DNA of 64,000 nt, from assembly GCA_006226495.1 (NCBI GenBank), contig SBGU01000039.1, positions 1 through 64,000 on the forward strand. Direction: 5' to 3'. Below, one piece after another: positions 46,188 through 57,742 of this stretch (positions are counted from its first letter, which is position 1; each line of letters starts with the position of its first letter). The translations under genes were made by a program, and so were the position numbers. A model generated the notes under the pieces. It did no database searches. It was not told the origin of the DNA and was given only the letters and a program-made list of their open reading frames with translations. Origin of the DNA: Alphaproteobacteria bacterium (GTDB lineage: Bacteria; Pseudomonadota; Alphaproteobacteria; Sphingomonadales; Kordiimonadaceae).

Positions 46188-47270
46188 ATGTCGACGCCCT
46201 ACAGTACAATGCCGTCACACCATTTCTGGAAGAATATCGCCGGACCGGATGTGCGCGTTGACGACTATTCGAACCTTTACCAGAAGAAGTTCGATCTGGG
46301 TTTTGACAAGGGGACCAGGATCGCGACGGCAGGCAGTTGTTTTGCCCAGAATGTGCGCCGCGAACTGATCGCGCGGAATTGCAATTTCCTGGATGCGGAA
46401 CCGGCCCCCACAATGCTGGGTGCGGCAAACCGGCGGCGCTTCGGCTTCGACCTGTTCTCGGCCCGGTATGGCAATCTCTATTCTGCGGCCCAGTTGCGGC
46501 AACTGGCTGAACGTGCCTTCGGTAGCGGCCTGGGCGCCGGTGCCTTCTGGGAGCGCGGCGGTCGCTTCTATGATCCGTATCGCCCGAGTGTCGAGCCGGA
46601 CGGTTTTGCGTCCGTTGACGAAATGCTGCTCAGTCGCGATCACCATCTGCGCGCCGTGCGCCGGGTGTTCGCCGAAGCCGATGTGCTGATCTTCACCTTC
46701 GGCCTCACTGAATCCTGGGTTTCGCGCGAAGACGGCAGCGTTTATCCGCTGTGCCCCGGTGTGCTGGCTGGCGAGTTCGAGCCCGACAGATATCAGTTAA
46801 TGAATTACCGGGTGGGCGACATAGTGCGGGATTTCACCGCGTTCCTGGACCTGATCCGGCCGGTCAACCCGGATATGAAGGTGGTGCTCAGTGTTTCACC
46901 GCAACCACTGGCCGCCACGGCGACGCGCCACCATGCCGCCCTTGCCGACAGCTATACCAAATCGACCCTGCGCTCAGCGGTTGGCGAGCTGTCGGAAGAC
47001 AATGCCAACATCGACTATTTCCCGGCCTACGAGATTTTCACCTCGCCCGCCTTTGGCATGCAGTCCTACGAGGCAGACCGGCGCACCGCGTCGCGTGCGG
47101 CAATTGATATGGTGATGAATCTGTTTTTTTTGGTGCATGGCGAGGGTTATGTGCCGCCCATGCGGGAAGACACAGAGATTGTCGCCGCACGCCGTGCCGC
47201 AGCCGAGGCCGAGGCACGTCAGTACGAAATCTGCGACGACATTCTGCTTGAGGCTGAAAATGCCGGATAG
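46188..47270 (+). CDS. GSCFA-domain protein
   Basis: This 360-residue member of the GSCFA family has the name-giving TAGSCFAQNVRREL motif at about residues 48-62, then FTFGLTESWV and a late HxxH-like region near EIFTSPAFG. The family is related to SGNH hydrolases and occurs in carbohydrate or lipid modification contexts, but its function is unproven. The ATG at 46188 follows a GTG (46176) in the same frame. The gene ends in TAG (47268-47270), after which the frame stays open for 105 more codons (see findings). Confidence 0.86.
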   Translation: MSTPYSTMPSHHFWKNIAGPDVRVDDYSNLYQKKFDLGFDKGTRIATAGSCFAQNVRRELIARNCNFLDAEPAPTMLGAANRRRFGFDLFSARYGNLYSAAQLRQLAERAFGSGLGAGAFWERGGRFYDPYRPSVEPDGFASVDEMLLSRDHHLRAVRRVFAEADVLIFTFGLTESWVSREDGSVYPLCPGVLAGEFEPDRYQLMNYRVGDIVRDFTAFLDLIRPVNPDMKVVLSVSPQPLAATATRHHAALADSYTKSTLRSAVGELSEDNANIDYFPAYEIFTSPAFGMQSYEADRRTASRAAIDMVMNLFFLVHGEGYVPPMREDTEIVAARRAAAEAEARQYEICDDILLEAENAG

Positions 47271-47574
47271 TCGCCTGCTGAAATTGGGGACAGCACAGGA
47301 GGTCTGCTGATCCATTATTTCAGGGATCACGATTGGGGGATCAAACCGCTTGGCGGCCGCCTGCCGGCAGGTACCTCCAACCCGCGAGACATTCTGATAT
47401 CGGATGATACCGGCTCGCGGTCACGCGCTGTCTCCGGTATTCTGGATTTCAGGCGCCGCCATAGCGCATCGCTGCCGGTCCGCTGCCTTCATGTGCCAAG
47501 CTTCGCGACAGGTGGCTCCTGCCGATTTGCGGTGCCAAAAGCCTGTGTCGGCACACAGCGAAAACGGTTGCAAG
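47271..47574. other. 304-base gap after the GSCFA gene
   Basis: No canonical gene is present. It holds a perfect AGGAGG (47297-47302) followed by CTG at 47307, and a reading frame without stops continuing to 47588 in register with the GSCFA gene. No terminator-like hairpin was found. Confidence 0.5.
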
Positions 47575-47880
47575 TCAGGCTTTCTTGATATGGCTGCCGG
47601 TACCATCGCCTTTGGGTGCCCACGTGCGGGCCCGGTTTATTGCCATCTTGTTCGCAACTTCCACATCGAAATCCAGTCCCTCTACGGCCATCAGCCGATA
47701 CAGGAGGATGGCGATATCCGCGCATTCGCGACCGGCTTCTGCGGTATCACCGGCTTCAACGGCTTCGAGAAGTTCGTCCATCTCGACCATTGCGCGCCGC
47801 ACCAGCACGGCGGGGTCGGAGACCGGGCCGAAGGTCGCTTCGGCCCAGCCTGCAATGCTTTCCTGGGTTTCGGCGGTCAC
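47575..47880 (-). CDS. MazG-like / dATP-dGTP diphosphohydrolase family small protein
   Basis: This 101-residue all-alpha nucleotide pyrophosphohydrolase-type protein has the EMDELLEAVEAGDTAEAGRECADIAILLYRLM segment, which carries the ExxE-12-ExxD metal-binding pattern of the MazG/DUF550 group. It probably cleans modified nucleotides. The start is GTG at 47880, overlapping the carbonic anhydrase stop as GTGA, so the pair is translationally coupled. Confidence 0.78.
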   Translation of the reverse strand: MTAETQESIAGWAEATFGPVSDPAVLVRRAMVEMDELLEAVEAGDTAEAGRECADIAILLYRLMAVEGLDFDVEVANKMAINRARTWAPKGDGTGSHIKKA

Positions 47881-48527
47881 TTGCCGCTGTCGGCCAGCAC
47901 GGACCGCACATTGAAATTGGTATCGCGTCGGTCCAGCACTTCGACCAGGTCGCCATTCTTGATATCGAACAGCAGGCCGGAAAGCCTGAGTTTGCCTGCC
48001 TCGACCCGCTCGGCCACGAACGGGAAGCTTTTCAGGTTTTCGATGGACAGGTGCACGGCGGCCCGTTCCAGCACGCGCTTGCGGATCGCCGGGTCTTCAG
48101 GGATGCCGTCGCCATGGGCTTTCACCCAGTCCTGCAACGGGCGCATCCAGCGACCGACGAAGCTGTTTTCCGGCAGGGCGTGGTCGACCACATTGGCAAC
48201 GCCGCCACAGCCGGCATGGCCCATGACCACAACATTGTCGACCTGCAGGACTGTGACCGCAAATTCGATGGCGGCCGACGTGCCGTGATAACCGCCGTCG
48301 GTTTCGTGGGGCGGTACCATGGCGGCAACGTTCCTGACTACAAACAGGTCCCCCGGGCCCGCGTTCAGGATCTGCTGTACGATCACGCGGCTGTCCGAAC
48401 AGGTAATGACCAGGGTATGTGGTGTCTGGCCAAAGTCGGCCAGGTCTTCGTAAATCTGGCGGTCTTCCTCGAAAATCACGTTCCGAAACTGGCGATAACC
48501 TTCACGCAGCCGTTCGTCGATGCTCAT
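47877..48527 (-). CDS. beta-class carbonic anhydrase
   Basis: This 216-residue zinc enzyme interconverts CO2 and bicarbonate. Zinc ligands C43, H104 and C107 and the D45/R47 dyad (CSDSR) are all present, with GHAGCGGV following. The start at 48527 has GGAGGA eight bases upstream; a longer reading to 48551 is less likely. It precedes the MazG-like gene by overlap. It is 69 bases downstream of the last PAS gene. Confidence 0.94.
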   Translation of the reverse strand: MSIDERLREGYRQFRNVIFEEDRQIYEDLADFGQTPHTLVITCSDSRVIVQQILNAGPGDLFVVRNVAAMVPPHETDGGYHGTSAAIEFAVTVLQVDNVVVMGHAGCGGVANVVDHALPENSFVGRWMRPLQDWVKAHGDGIPEDPAIRKRVLERAAVHLSIENLKSFPFVAERVEAGKLRLSGLLFDIKNGDLVEVLDRRDTNFNVRSVLADSGK

Positions 48528-48596
48528 GGGGCTTGTCCTCCCTGCAGACACTGATACTTCGGGCGTCCCGATTGTGACGCTACGGCGTCATAGCAG

Positions 48597-49157
48597 CTAT
48601 CGGTAAAAAGTGAAATCCTCTATGCGCTCACCTGGCGCACCGGCGCCCAGGTCCAGGTAATGCAGTTCCTTGATATTGCCTGGCTGGTGGCTTGCTTGGA
48701 CCCGGTAACCGTCGTCGCCCGCAGGTTTGCGCGCAAGGCCATAGCCCATCAGGTAGCGCACGGTGCCCATGCCGTCCGTCAGCGGAAGCTGGATGGTTTC
48801 ATGCAGGTAGCGCGCGCCCGAACTGGTCACGATAACGTCGGCGATACAGGCACCGCACGGGGTACCCAGCAGATTTTCGTGGAAGGTGGTCATCGGTTTG
48901 AAGAAGGCCGGCGGCAGCAGGTCGTAATAATTGCGCCCGGTGATATCGAGGCCGGCATTATGTTCGAACTCGCTGCCGGCAAAGAAGATCAACAGGTTCT
49001 GCGGTGCCCGCATTTCGGTCATCGCCATGCGGCGAAGAAAGTCGCCAAACACGGCGGGTGTGACGTCTCTTTTTGCTGGCAACAAAGGGTGGCTGTCGCG
49101 GGGCAGGCTACGCCAGACCGCCAGAAAACGCTCGAATTCGGGTTTCAGTATAAACAT
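48597..49157 (-). CDS. PAS_5-type protein, third of a tandem trio
   Basis: This 186-residue protein has a PAS_5 fold (FERFLAVWRSLP, PLLPAKRDVTP, FFAGSEFEHNAGLDITGRNYYDLLPP) and ends in the trio's conserved tail, here KELHYLDLGAGAPGERIEDF and FYR. No catalytic or output domain is attached. It is the most divergent of the three paralogues and starts 114 bases after the middle copy, so it may have its own promoter. Confidence 0.8.
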   Translation of the reverse strand: MFILKPEFERFLAVWRSLPRDSHPLLPAKRDVTPAVFGDFLRRMAMTEMRAPQNLLIFFAGSEFEHNAGLDITGRNYYDLLPPAFFKPMTTFHENLLGTPCGACIADVIVTSSGARYLHETIQLPLTDGMGTVRYLMGYGLARKPAGDDGYRVQASHQPGNIKELHYLDLGAGAPGERIEDFTFYR

Positions 49158-49271
49158 ATGTCCGGGACCGGCCCTCCGATCCGTGTATATTGCAGTGAAA
49201 TGGCGTTAACATTCAATTATTCGTAGCATTTTTTTTCGGACAGGGAACCTGTGGCCGGCACTTGCCGGGGG

Positions 49272-49877
49272 TCAGGCACGATAGAATGTGTAATTCTCGA
49301 TGCGTGCTGTGGGCGCGCCGGCGCCCAAATCCAGATAGTGCATTTCCTTGACATTCGAGCGGCGATGGTCGCCCAGCGGGCGTTCGCTATAGTCGCCGGC
49401 CGGCTTGCGCCCGATACCGAAGCCGATCAGGTAGCTAATTTCCCCTGCTTCATCGGCGAGTGGCAGTTGCAGCGATTCATACAGATAATGTGTCCCCGAT
49501 GCGGTCGTGATCGTGTCTACCATATAGGCGCCGCAGGGCGTGTCCCGCAGCAGGGCATGGAACTTGATCATCTGTTCGCGATAGTCGGGGCGCAGGACCG
49601 CATAATAGTTCTTGCCGGTAATTGCGATGCCGGAAAGTCGCTCGATCTCGCTGCCATAATAGAGGATGTCCAGGTGGTCGCGCCCGGTAAAGCGCCCGAT
49701 CCCGGTATTGGGCAACAGGGTGCCCAGCGCCTTCGGTGTATAGTCTGCCCGCGCGGGCACCAGCGGATGTGTTCGTCTTGGCAGGGTTTGCCAGACCTTC
49801 AGGAATGCCGCAAATTCCGGCCCGGGCGCGGTGCCGGGCGGTGGCTGCATGTCGGTTGGCTTGAAATTGTCCTGCAT
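49272..49877 (-). CDS. PAS_5-type protein, second of a tandem trio
   Basis: This is a 201-residue paralogue of its neighbours. The N-terminal 20 residues are variable and the PAS core runs FAAFLKVWQTLPRRTHPLVPARADYTP to YYGSEIERLSGIAITGKNYYAVL. The tail KEMHYLDLGAGAPTARIENY is almost identical to that of the first copy. It starts 40 bases after the first copy ends, consistent with one transcript. The ligand is unknown. Confidence 0.82.
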   Translation of the reverse strand: MQDNFKPTDMQPPPGTAPGPEFAAFLKVWQTLPRRTHPLVPARADYTPKALGTLLPNTGIGRFTGRDHLDILYYGSEIERLSGIAITGKNYYAVLRPDYREQMIKFHALLRDTPCGAYMVDTITTASGTHYLYESLQLPLADEAGEISYLIGFGIGRKPAGDYSERPLGDHRRSNVKEMHYLDLGAGAPTARIENYTFYRA

Positions 49878-49917
49878 GGGCTGATTGTACCCGTGTGTTG
49901 CTGCCCCGCTGCCGGCC

Positions 49918-50505
49918 CTAGCGGTAGAAAATGAAATTCTCGATCCGGGCGGTCGGGGCGCCGGCGCCCAGGTCCAGATAGTGCATTTCCTTGATGGCGC
50001 GGCGGCCCATGCCGGTGACCATGCGGTCGGTCGTATCCGTGAAGGGCTTGCGACCGCGGCCATGCACCAGGATGAACCGCACCGTGCCGTCCTCGTCCGC
50101 CAACGGGAACTGGACCGATTCATACAGATACTGGTTGCCGGCTTCCGTGCGCACAAAATCGGCGATATAGGCCCCACAGGGCACGCCGAATATATATTCA
50201 TGGAACTTGAGCATCGGGCCCCTGAACTCGTTCGGCAGTAGGTCGTAATAATTCATGCCGGTGATCTTCAGTCCCGAAGCACGCTCCAGCTCGCTGCCGT
50301 AAAACAGCACATCCAACTGGCCGGGTTTCTTGAATTCGGCAATGCCGATCTGGGGCAGGAAGGCCCCAAGCCGGGCAGGTGTGCAATCCTTGCGGCAGGG
50401 CAGGAACGGATGGGCCCGGCGCGGCATGGCGCGCCAGCACTCCAGGAATTCGTCGAAATCCGGGCCGGGAACCGCTGAATGGTGCTGTTTCGGTTGCGGG
50501 CTCAT
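49918..50505 (-). CDS. PAS_5-type protein, first of a tandem trio
   Basis: This 195-residue protein is directly downstream (24 bases) of the MarR gene. The PAS_5 core (FDEFLECWRAMPRRAHPFLPCRKDCTP, FYGSELERASGLKITGMNYYDLLP) is followed by a segment shared by all three copies, CGAYIADFVRTEAGNQYLYESVQFPLAD, and the tail KEMHYLDLGAGAPTARIENF. With no output domain, it may signal by binding a partner, perhaps the MarR protein; that is speculative. Confidence 0.84.
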   Translation of the reverse strand: MSPQPKQHHSAVPGPDFDEFLECWRAMPRRAHPFLPCRKDCTPARLGAFLPQIGIAEFKKPGQLDVLFYGSELERASGLKITGMNYYDLLPNEFRGPMLKFHEYIFGVPCGAYIADFVRTEAGNQYLYESVQFPLADEDGTVRFILVHGRGRKPFTDTTDRMVTGMGRRAIKEMHYLDLGAGAPTARIENFIFYR

Positions 50506-50529
50506 GCCATCAGCATGCCCGCTTGCGAA

Positions 50530-51018
50530 TTATTTTTCAATCTGTCTCAGGACGGCTTCGCGCTCGTCCTCGTCGACGATGTTCAGAAGCACTTCCCAAA
50601 AGCCGGCAACCGCTTCGGGGCCTGCCTTTTTATAGGCTTCGGCCACACGGTTGCGCTGGGTCGCAAACAGGCGCTTTTCGAATTCCATACCCTTTTCGGT
50701 CAGGTACAGCAGACGCTGGCGCCGATCTTCCTCGCCGGTTTTCTGGTCGATGTAGCCTTCTTCCACCAGTTGGCCGAGCACGCGGCTCAGGCTCTGTTTG
50801 GTGATGCGCAAGAGGCTCAGCAGGCCGGAAACCGTGGTCCCCGGGTTGCGGCCGACAAAATAGAGCACCCTGTGGTGGGCCCGGCCGAAGCTGGACTGGG
50901 CAAGGATATCATCCGGGTCCTTGGTAAAGTCGCGATATGCGAAATACAGGAGTTCGATGCCGCGGCGCAGTTCTTCTTCCCGCAGATACAGGTTCGAATG
51001 TGGTATTTTTCGTTGCAT
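50530..51018 (-). CDS. MarR-family transcriptional regulator
   Basis: This 162-residue dimeric winged-helix regulator carries the DNA-binding core VSGLLSLLRITKQSLSRVLGQLVEEGYIDQKTGEEDRRQRLLYLTEKG. The N-terminal and C-terminal helices form the dimer interface. It is divergent from ilvE and heads the row of three PAS genes. The intergenic region bears repeated ACATAATGT palindromes that are good candidates for its operator. Confidence 0.92.
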   Translation of the reverse strand: MQRKIPHSNLYLREEELRRGIELLYFAYRDFTKDPDDILAQSSFGRAHHRVLYFVGRNPGTTVSGLLSLLRITKQSLSRVLGQLVEEGYIDQKTGEEDRRQRLLYLTEKGMEFEKRLFATQRNRVAEAYKKAGPEAVAGFWEVLLNIVDEDEREAVLRQIEK

Positions 51019-51126
51019 TGCCCAGATGTGACCCAGAGATGAGCTTCAGGCAGAACGCCATTGTGCGCCTTCGAAAGCCCGTCCGTTTTATTGCCTAAAT
51101 TACGTCAGCCTTGTTGACATATTACA

Positions 51127-51170
51127 GACATAATGTTACAGGGATCAAGGAAAAAACGACATAATGTTAT
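51127..51170. promoter_or_regulatory. repeated ACATAATGT palindromes between marR-type gene and ilvE
   Basis: GACATAATGTTA occurs at 51127-51138 and again at 51158-51169, exactly 31 bases (about three helical turns) apart. Each contains the odd-centred palindrome ACAT-A-ATGT. A related TTGACATAT lies at 51114. The MarR protein encoded at 50530 is the likely binder, controlling both directions. Confidence 0.7.
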
Positions 51171-51195
51171 ATGTCCAGGGTGTTTGGAGAGAAAA

Positions 51196-52074
51196 ATGGC
51201 AGGTGAGCCTTACGACGACCGCGATGGCTGGATCTGGATGGACGGACAGTTCCTTCCGTGGCGGGACAGCAAAGTTCATATTTTGACACATGCGCTGCAC
51301 TATGCCGGCGCGGTATTTGAAGGCCAGCGCGCCTATGGCGGCACGGTGTTCAAGCTGAAGGAACATACCGAGCGGCTTTTCTATTCGGCCGGTGTGCTGG
51401 GCATGAAGATTCCTTTCACCCAGGACCAGATGAACGAAGCCTGTGTGGCGACCCTCGAGAAAAACGGTTTTGTCGATGCCTATTGCCGCCCGGTCGTGTG
51501 GCGCGGCAGTGAAATGATGGGGGTTTCGGCCCAGAAAAACACCATTCATGCCGCGATCGCGGTGTGGGAATGGCCGTCCTATTTTTCGCCGGAAGCGCGC
51601 ATGAAGGGCCTTCGGCTCGATATTTCGTCCTGGCGGCGCCCGGCGCCCGACACTGCACCCGTTAAGGCGAAGGTGTCCGGCCTTTACATGATCTGCACCA
51701 TGTCCAAGCATGCCGCCGAAGCCAAGGGCTATGACGACGCGCTGATGTTTGACTATCGTGGCCAGATCGCCGAAGCCACAGGCGCCAACATCTTCTTCGT
51801 GAAGGACGGCAAGATCCATACACCGAAGCCCGATTGTTTCCTGGACGGCATCACCCGCCGCACCGTGATCGACCTTGCGAAACGCCGCGGACTCGAGATC
51901 ATCGAGCGCGCGATCATGCCCGAGGAAATGGAAGGTTTCGAACAGGCATTCCTGACCGGCTCCGCCGCCGAGGTGACCCCGCTCAGCGAAATCGGGCCGT
52001 ACCGGTTCGAAGTGGGCGAAATCACCAAATCCCTGATGCTGGATTATGACGCCCTCGTGCACGGTCGCCTGTAG
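51196..52074 (+). CDS. ilvE: branched-chain amino acid aminotransferase
   Basis: This 292-residue fold-type IV PLP enzyme carries out the last step of Leu/Ile/Val synthesis. The PLP lysine is K159 (VKAKVSGLY). The phosphate/substrate segments EATGANIFFVKDGKIHTP and LDGITRRTVIDLAKRRG and the GSAAEVTPLSEIG loop are canonical. The ATG at 51196 follows GGAGAGAAAA. It is divergent from the MarR gene, which may adjust it to amino-acid or redox state. Confidence 0.95.
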   Translation: MAGEPYDDRDGWIWMDGQFLPWRDSKVHILTHALHYAGAVFEGQRAYGGTVFKLKEHTERLFYSAGVLGMKIPFTQDQMNEACVATLEKNGFVDAYCRPVVWRGSEMMGVSAQKNTIHAAIAVWEWPSYFSPEARMKGLRLDISSWRRPAPDTAPVKAKVSGLYMICTMSKHAAEAKGYDDALMFDYRGQIAEATGANIFFVKDGKIHTPKPDCFLDGITRRTVIDLAKRRGLEIIERAIMPEEMEGFEQAFLTGSAAEVTPLSEIGPYRFEVGEITKSLMLDYDALVHGRL

Positions 52075-52102
52075 GCGCCGCACCGGCTGAAGATACAAAG
52101 CA

Positions 52103-52136
52103 GGCCGCTTCCGGTTTGGAGGCGGCCCGTTTTTTC
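52103..52136. terminator. intrinsic terminator between convergent ilvE and XRE genes
   Basis: GGCCGCTTCC (52103-52112), loop GGTTT and GGAGGCGGCC (52118-52127) pair with one G-U, followed by CGTTTTTT. Confidence 0.9.
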
Positions 52137-52163
52137 CGCGACACGGTGACGCGGTTGGTGTCG

Positions 52164-52571
52164 CTATCGCAACATCTTCGAGTCCTTGATCGCACGGACA
52201 AGGTCGCTCAGCGCGTCACGCACATTGGCATTCGGCAGGGTGTCGAGGTCAGGAATGATCAGGTCCATCTCGCTGATCTTGCCCGACAGCAGCTCGTCGC
52301 CGGGGGGCAGGCCCTCGTAAAAATAACCGACGTCGGTGCGCATGATATGCGACAGCAGGTAAAGCCTGCCGGCGCTGATGCGGTTCAGGCCGCTCTCGTA
52401 TTTCTGGACCTGCTGGTAGGAAATGCCCAGGACACCGGCGATATCCTGCTGTGAAAGATCCATCACCCGGCGGCGGTCCCGCAGTCGCCTGCCAACATGC
52501 TTGTCGATCAGATCCGCCTTGCGGGCAGAAAGCATCGCAAGTTCCATGCTTTCGTCAATTTTCTGCCCCAT
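52164..52571 (-). CDS. XRE-family transcriptional regulator
   Basis: This 135-residue protein has a central Cro/C1-type helix-turn-helix (RRVMDLSQQDIAGVLGISYQQVQKYESGLNRISAGRLYLLSHIM). The C-terminal tail is acidic, ending DALSDLVRAIKD. This short helix-turn-helix style, with a leading ARKADLIDKHVGRRLRDRR, is widespread in alphaproteobacteria. It diverges from bamD across 218 bases that hold two sets of repeats, which may be its targets. Confidence 0.87.
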   Translation of the reverse strand: MGQKIDESMELAMLSARKADLIDKHVGRRLRDRRRVMDLSQQDIAGVLGISYQQVQKYESGLNRISAGRLYLLSHIMRTDVGYFYEGLPPGDELLSGKISEMDLIIPDLDTLPNANVRDALSDLVRAIKDSKMLR

Positions 52572-52700
52572 ATGAACCCTCCTGTATGGTGAAGGTTATT
52601 CCCCGTTGGCGCCTGCGGTATCCTGTGCTAGAGGAATTGCCTGCGCAGAAACGTGCGGGTTCCGCCTTCACTGGTTGGTGGAATAATTACTGATGGTTGC

Positions 52701-52765
52701 ATAAGGTTAAAAATACAACCTTATAGGGGAAATGCAAGTGCGCATTTCGCACGTACAAGTGCGCA
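52701..52765. promoter_or_regulatory. inverted and direct repeats between XRE gene and bamD
   Basis: ATAAGGTT (52701-52708) and AACCTTAT (52717-52724) form a perfect eight-base inverted repeat with an eight-base spacer. Directly after it CAAGTGCGCA occurs twice (52735-52744 and 52756-52765), 21 bases or two helical turns apart. The set looks like a control region for bamD, possibly bound by the XRE protein. Confidence 0.55.
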
Positions 52766-52789
52766 CAAGCATGGGATCATGGAGCTGAC

Positions 52790-53599
52790 ATGACAGCAGA
52801 CTGGCTGAAAAAGATCGTTTTGAGTTCGTTGGTATTGGGTCTGGTAGCCTGCAGTTCCAAGAAAGACGAAGACAAATACATCGCCCGCGATGTCGAGGTT
52901 CTCTATAATCTCGCCCAGGACAACCTTGAGAAACACCGTTACCGTCTGGCCGCCGCCGCCTTCGATGAGGTCGAGCGCCAGCACCCTTATTCCGTTTGGG
53001 CGCGCCGGGCACAACTGATGTCGGCCTATGCCTACTATATGTCGAACAATTATGATGACTCGATCCTGGCGGCGCAGCGCTTCCTGCAATTGCACCCGGG
53101 CAACAAGTCGGCGCCTTATGCCTATTACCTGATCGCGCTCTGCCACTATGAACAGGTGTCGGATGTTGGCCGCGACCAGGCCAAAACCCAGGAAGCCGAG
53201 CAGGCGCTGATTGAAGTGATCCGCCGCTACCCGGACAGCGAATATGCCCGGGATGCCAAGCTGAAACTGGCGCTGACCCATGACCACCTTGCCGGCAAGG
53301 ATATGGAAGTTGGCCGTTTCTACATGCACCGGCAGGAATATCTGGCCGCCGTCGTGCGCTTCCGCCATGTGATCGAGGAATACCAGACCACAAGCCATAC
53401 GCCCGAGGCGCTGCACCGTCTGGTGGAGGCCTATCTGGCCCTTGGCATCTATGACGAGGCAAAAACGGCAGCGGCTGTGCTGGGGCACAACTTCCCGGGC
53501 AGCAAATGGTACCGCTACAGCTATAATCTTCTTCAAGGCAAGGACATGAAGCCTGAAGCCAAGGAAGGCTCCTGGCTCAGCAAGCTTTGGCCGTTCTGA
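52790..53599 (+). CDS. bamD: outer-membrane assembly lipoprotein BamD
   Basis: This 269-residue lipoprotein of the BAM complex inserts beta-barrel proteins into the outer membrane. The lipobox is LVAC with lipidated C21. Behind it are five TPR-like helical hairpins, including NLEKHRYRLAAAAFDEVERQHPYSVWARRAQLMSAYAYYM and EYLAAVVRFRHVIEEY, matching BamD in length and order. It is followed 25 bases later by recN, as in other alphaproteobacteria. Confidence 0.95.
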   Translation: MTADWLKKIVLSSLVLGLVACSSKKDEDKYIARDVEVLYNLAQDNLEKHRYRLAAAAFDEVERQHPYSVWARRAQLMSAYAYYMSNNYDDSILAAQRFLQLHPGNKSAPYAYYLIALCHYEQVSDVGRDQAKTQEAEQALIEVIRRYPDSEYARDAKLKLALTHDHLAGKDMEVGRFYMHRQEYLAAVVRFRHVIEEYQTTSHTPEALHRLVEAYLALGIYDEAKTAAAVLGHNFPGSKWYRYSYNLLQGKDMKPEAKEGSWLSKLWPF

Positions 53600-53624
53600 T
53601 ACGGCAGGCAATGGGGGGTAGGGG

Positions 53625-57667
<4,043 letters not shown>

Positions 57668-57742
57668 TGCGCTGGCGGCTCTTGCCTTAAATCCTTGCGG
57701 TCGCTAGGCTTTCCCCCGTGTCTTTCAGAAGGGGAGAGGACC

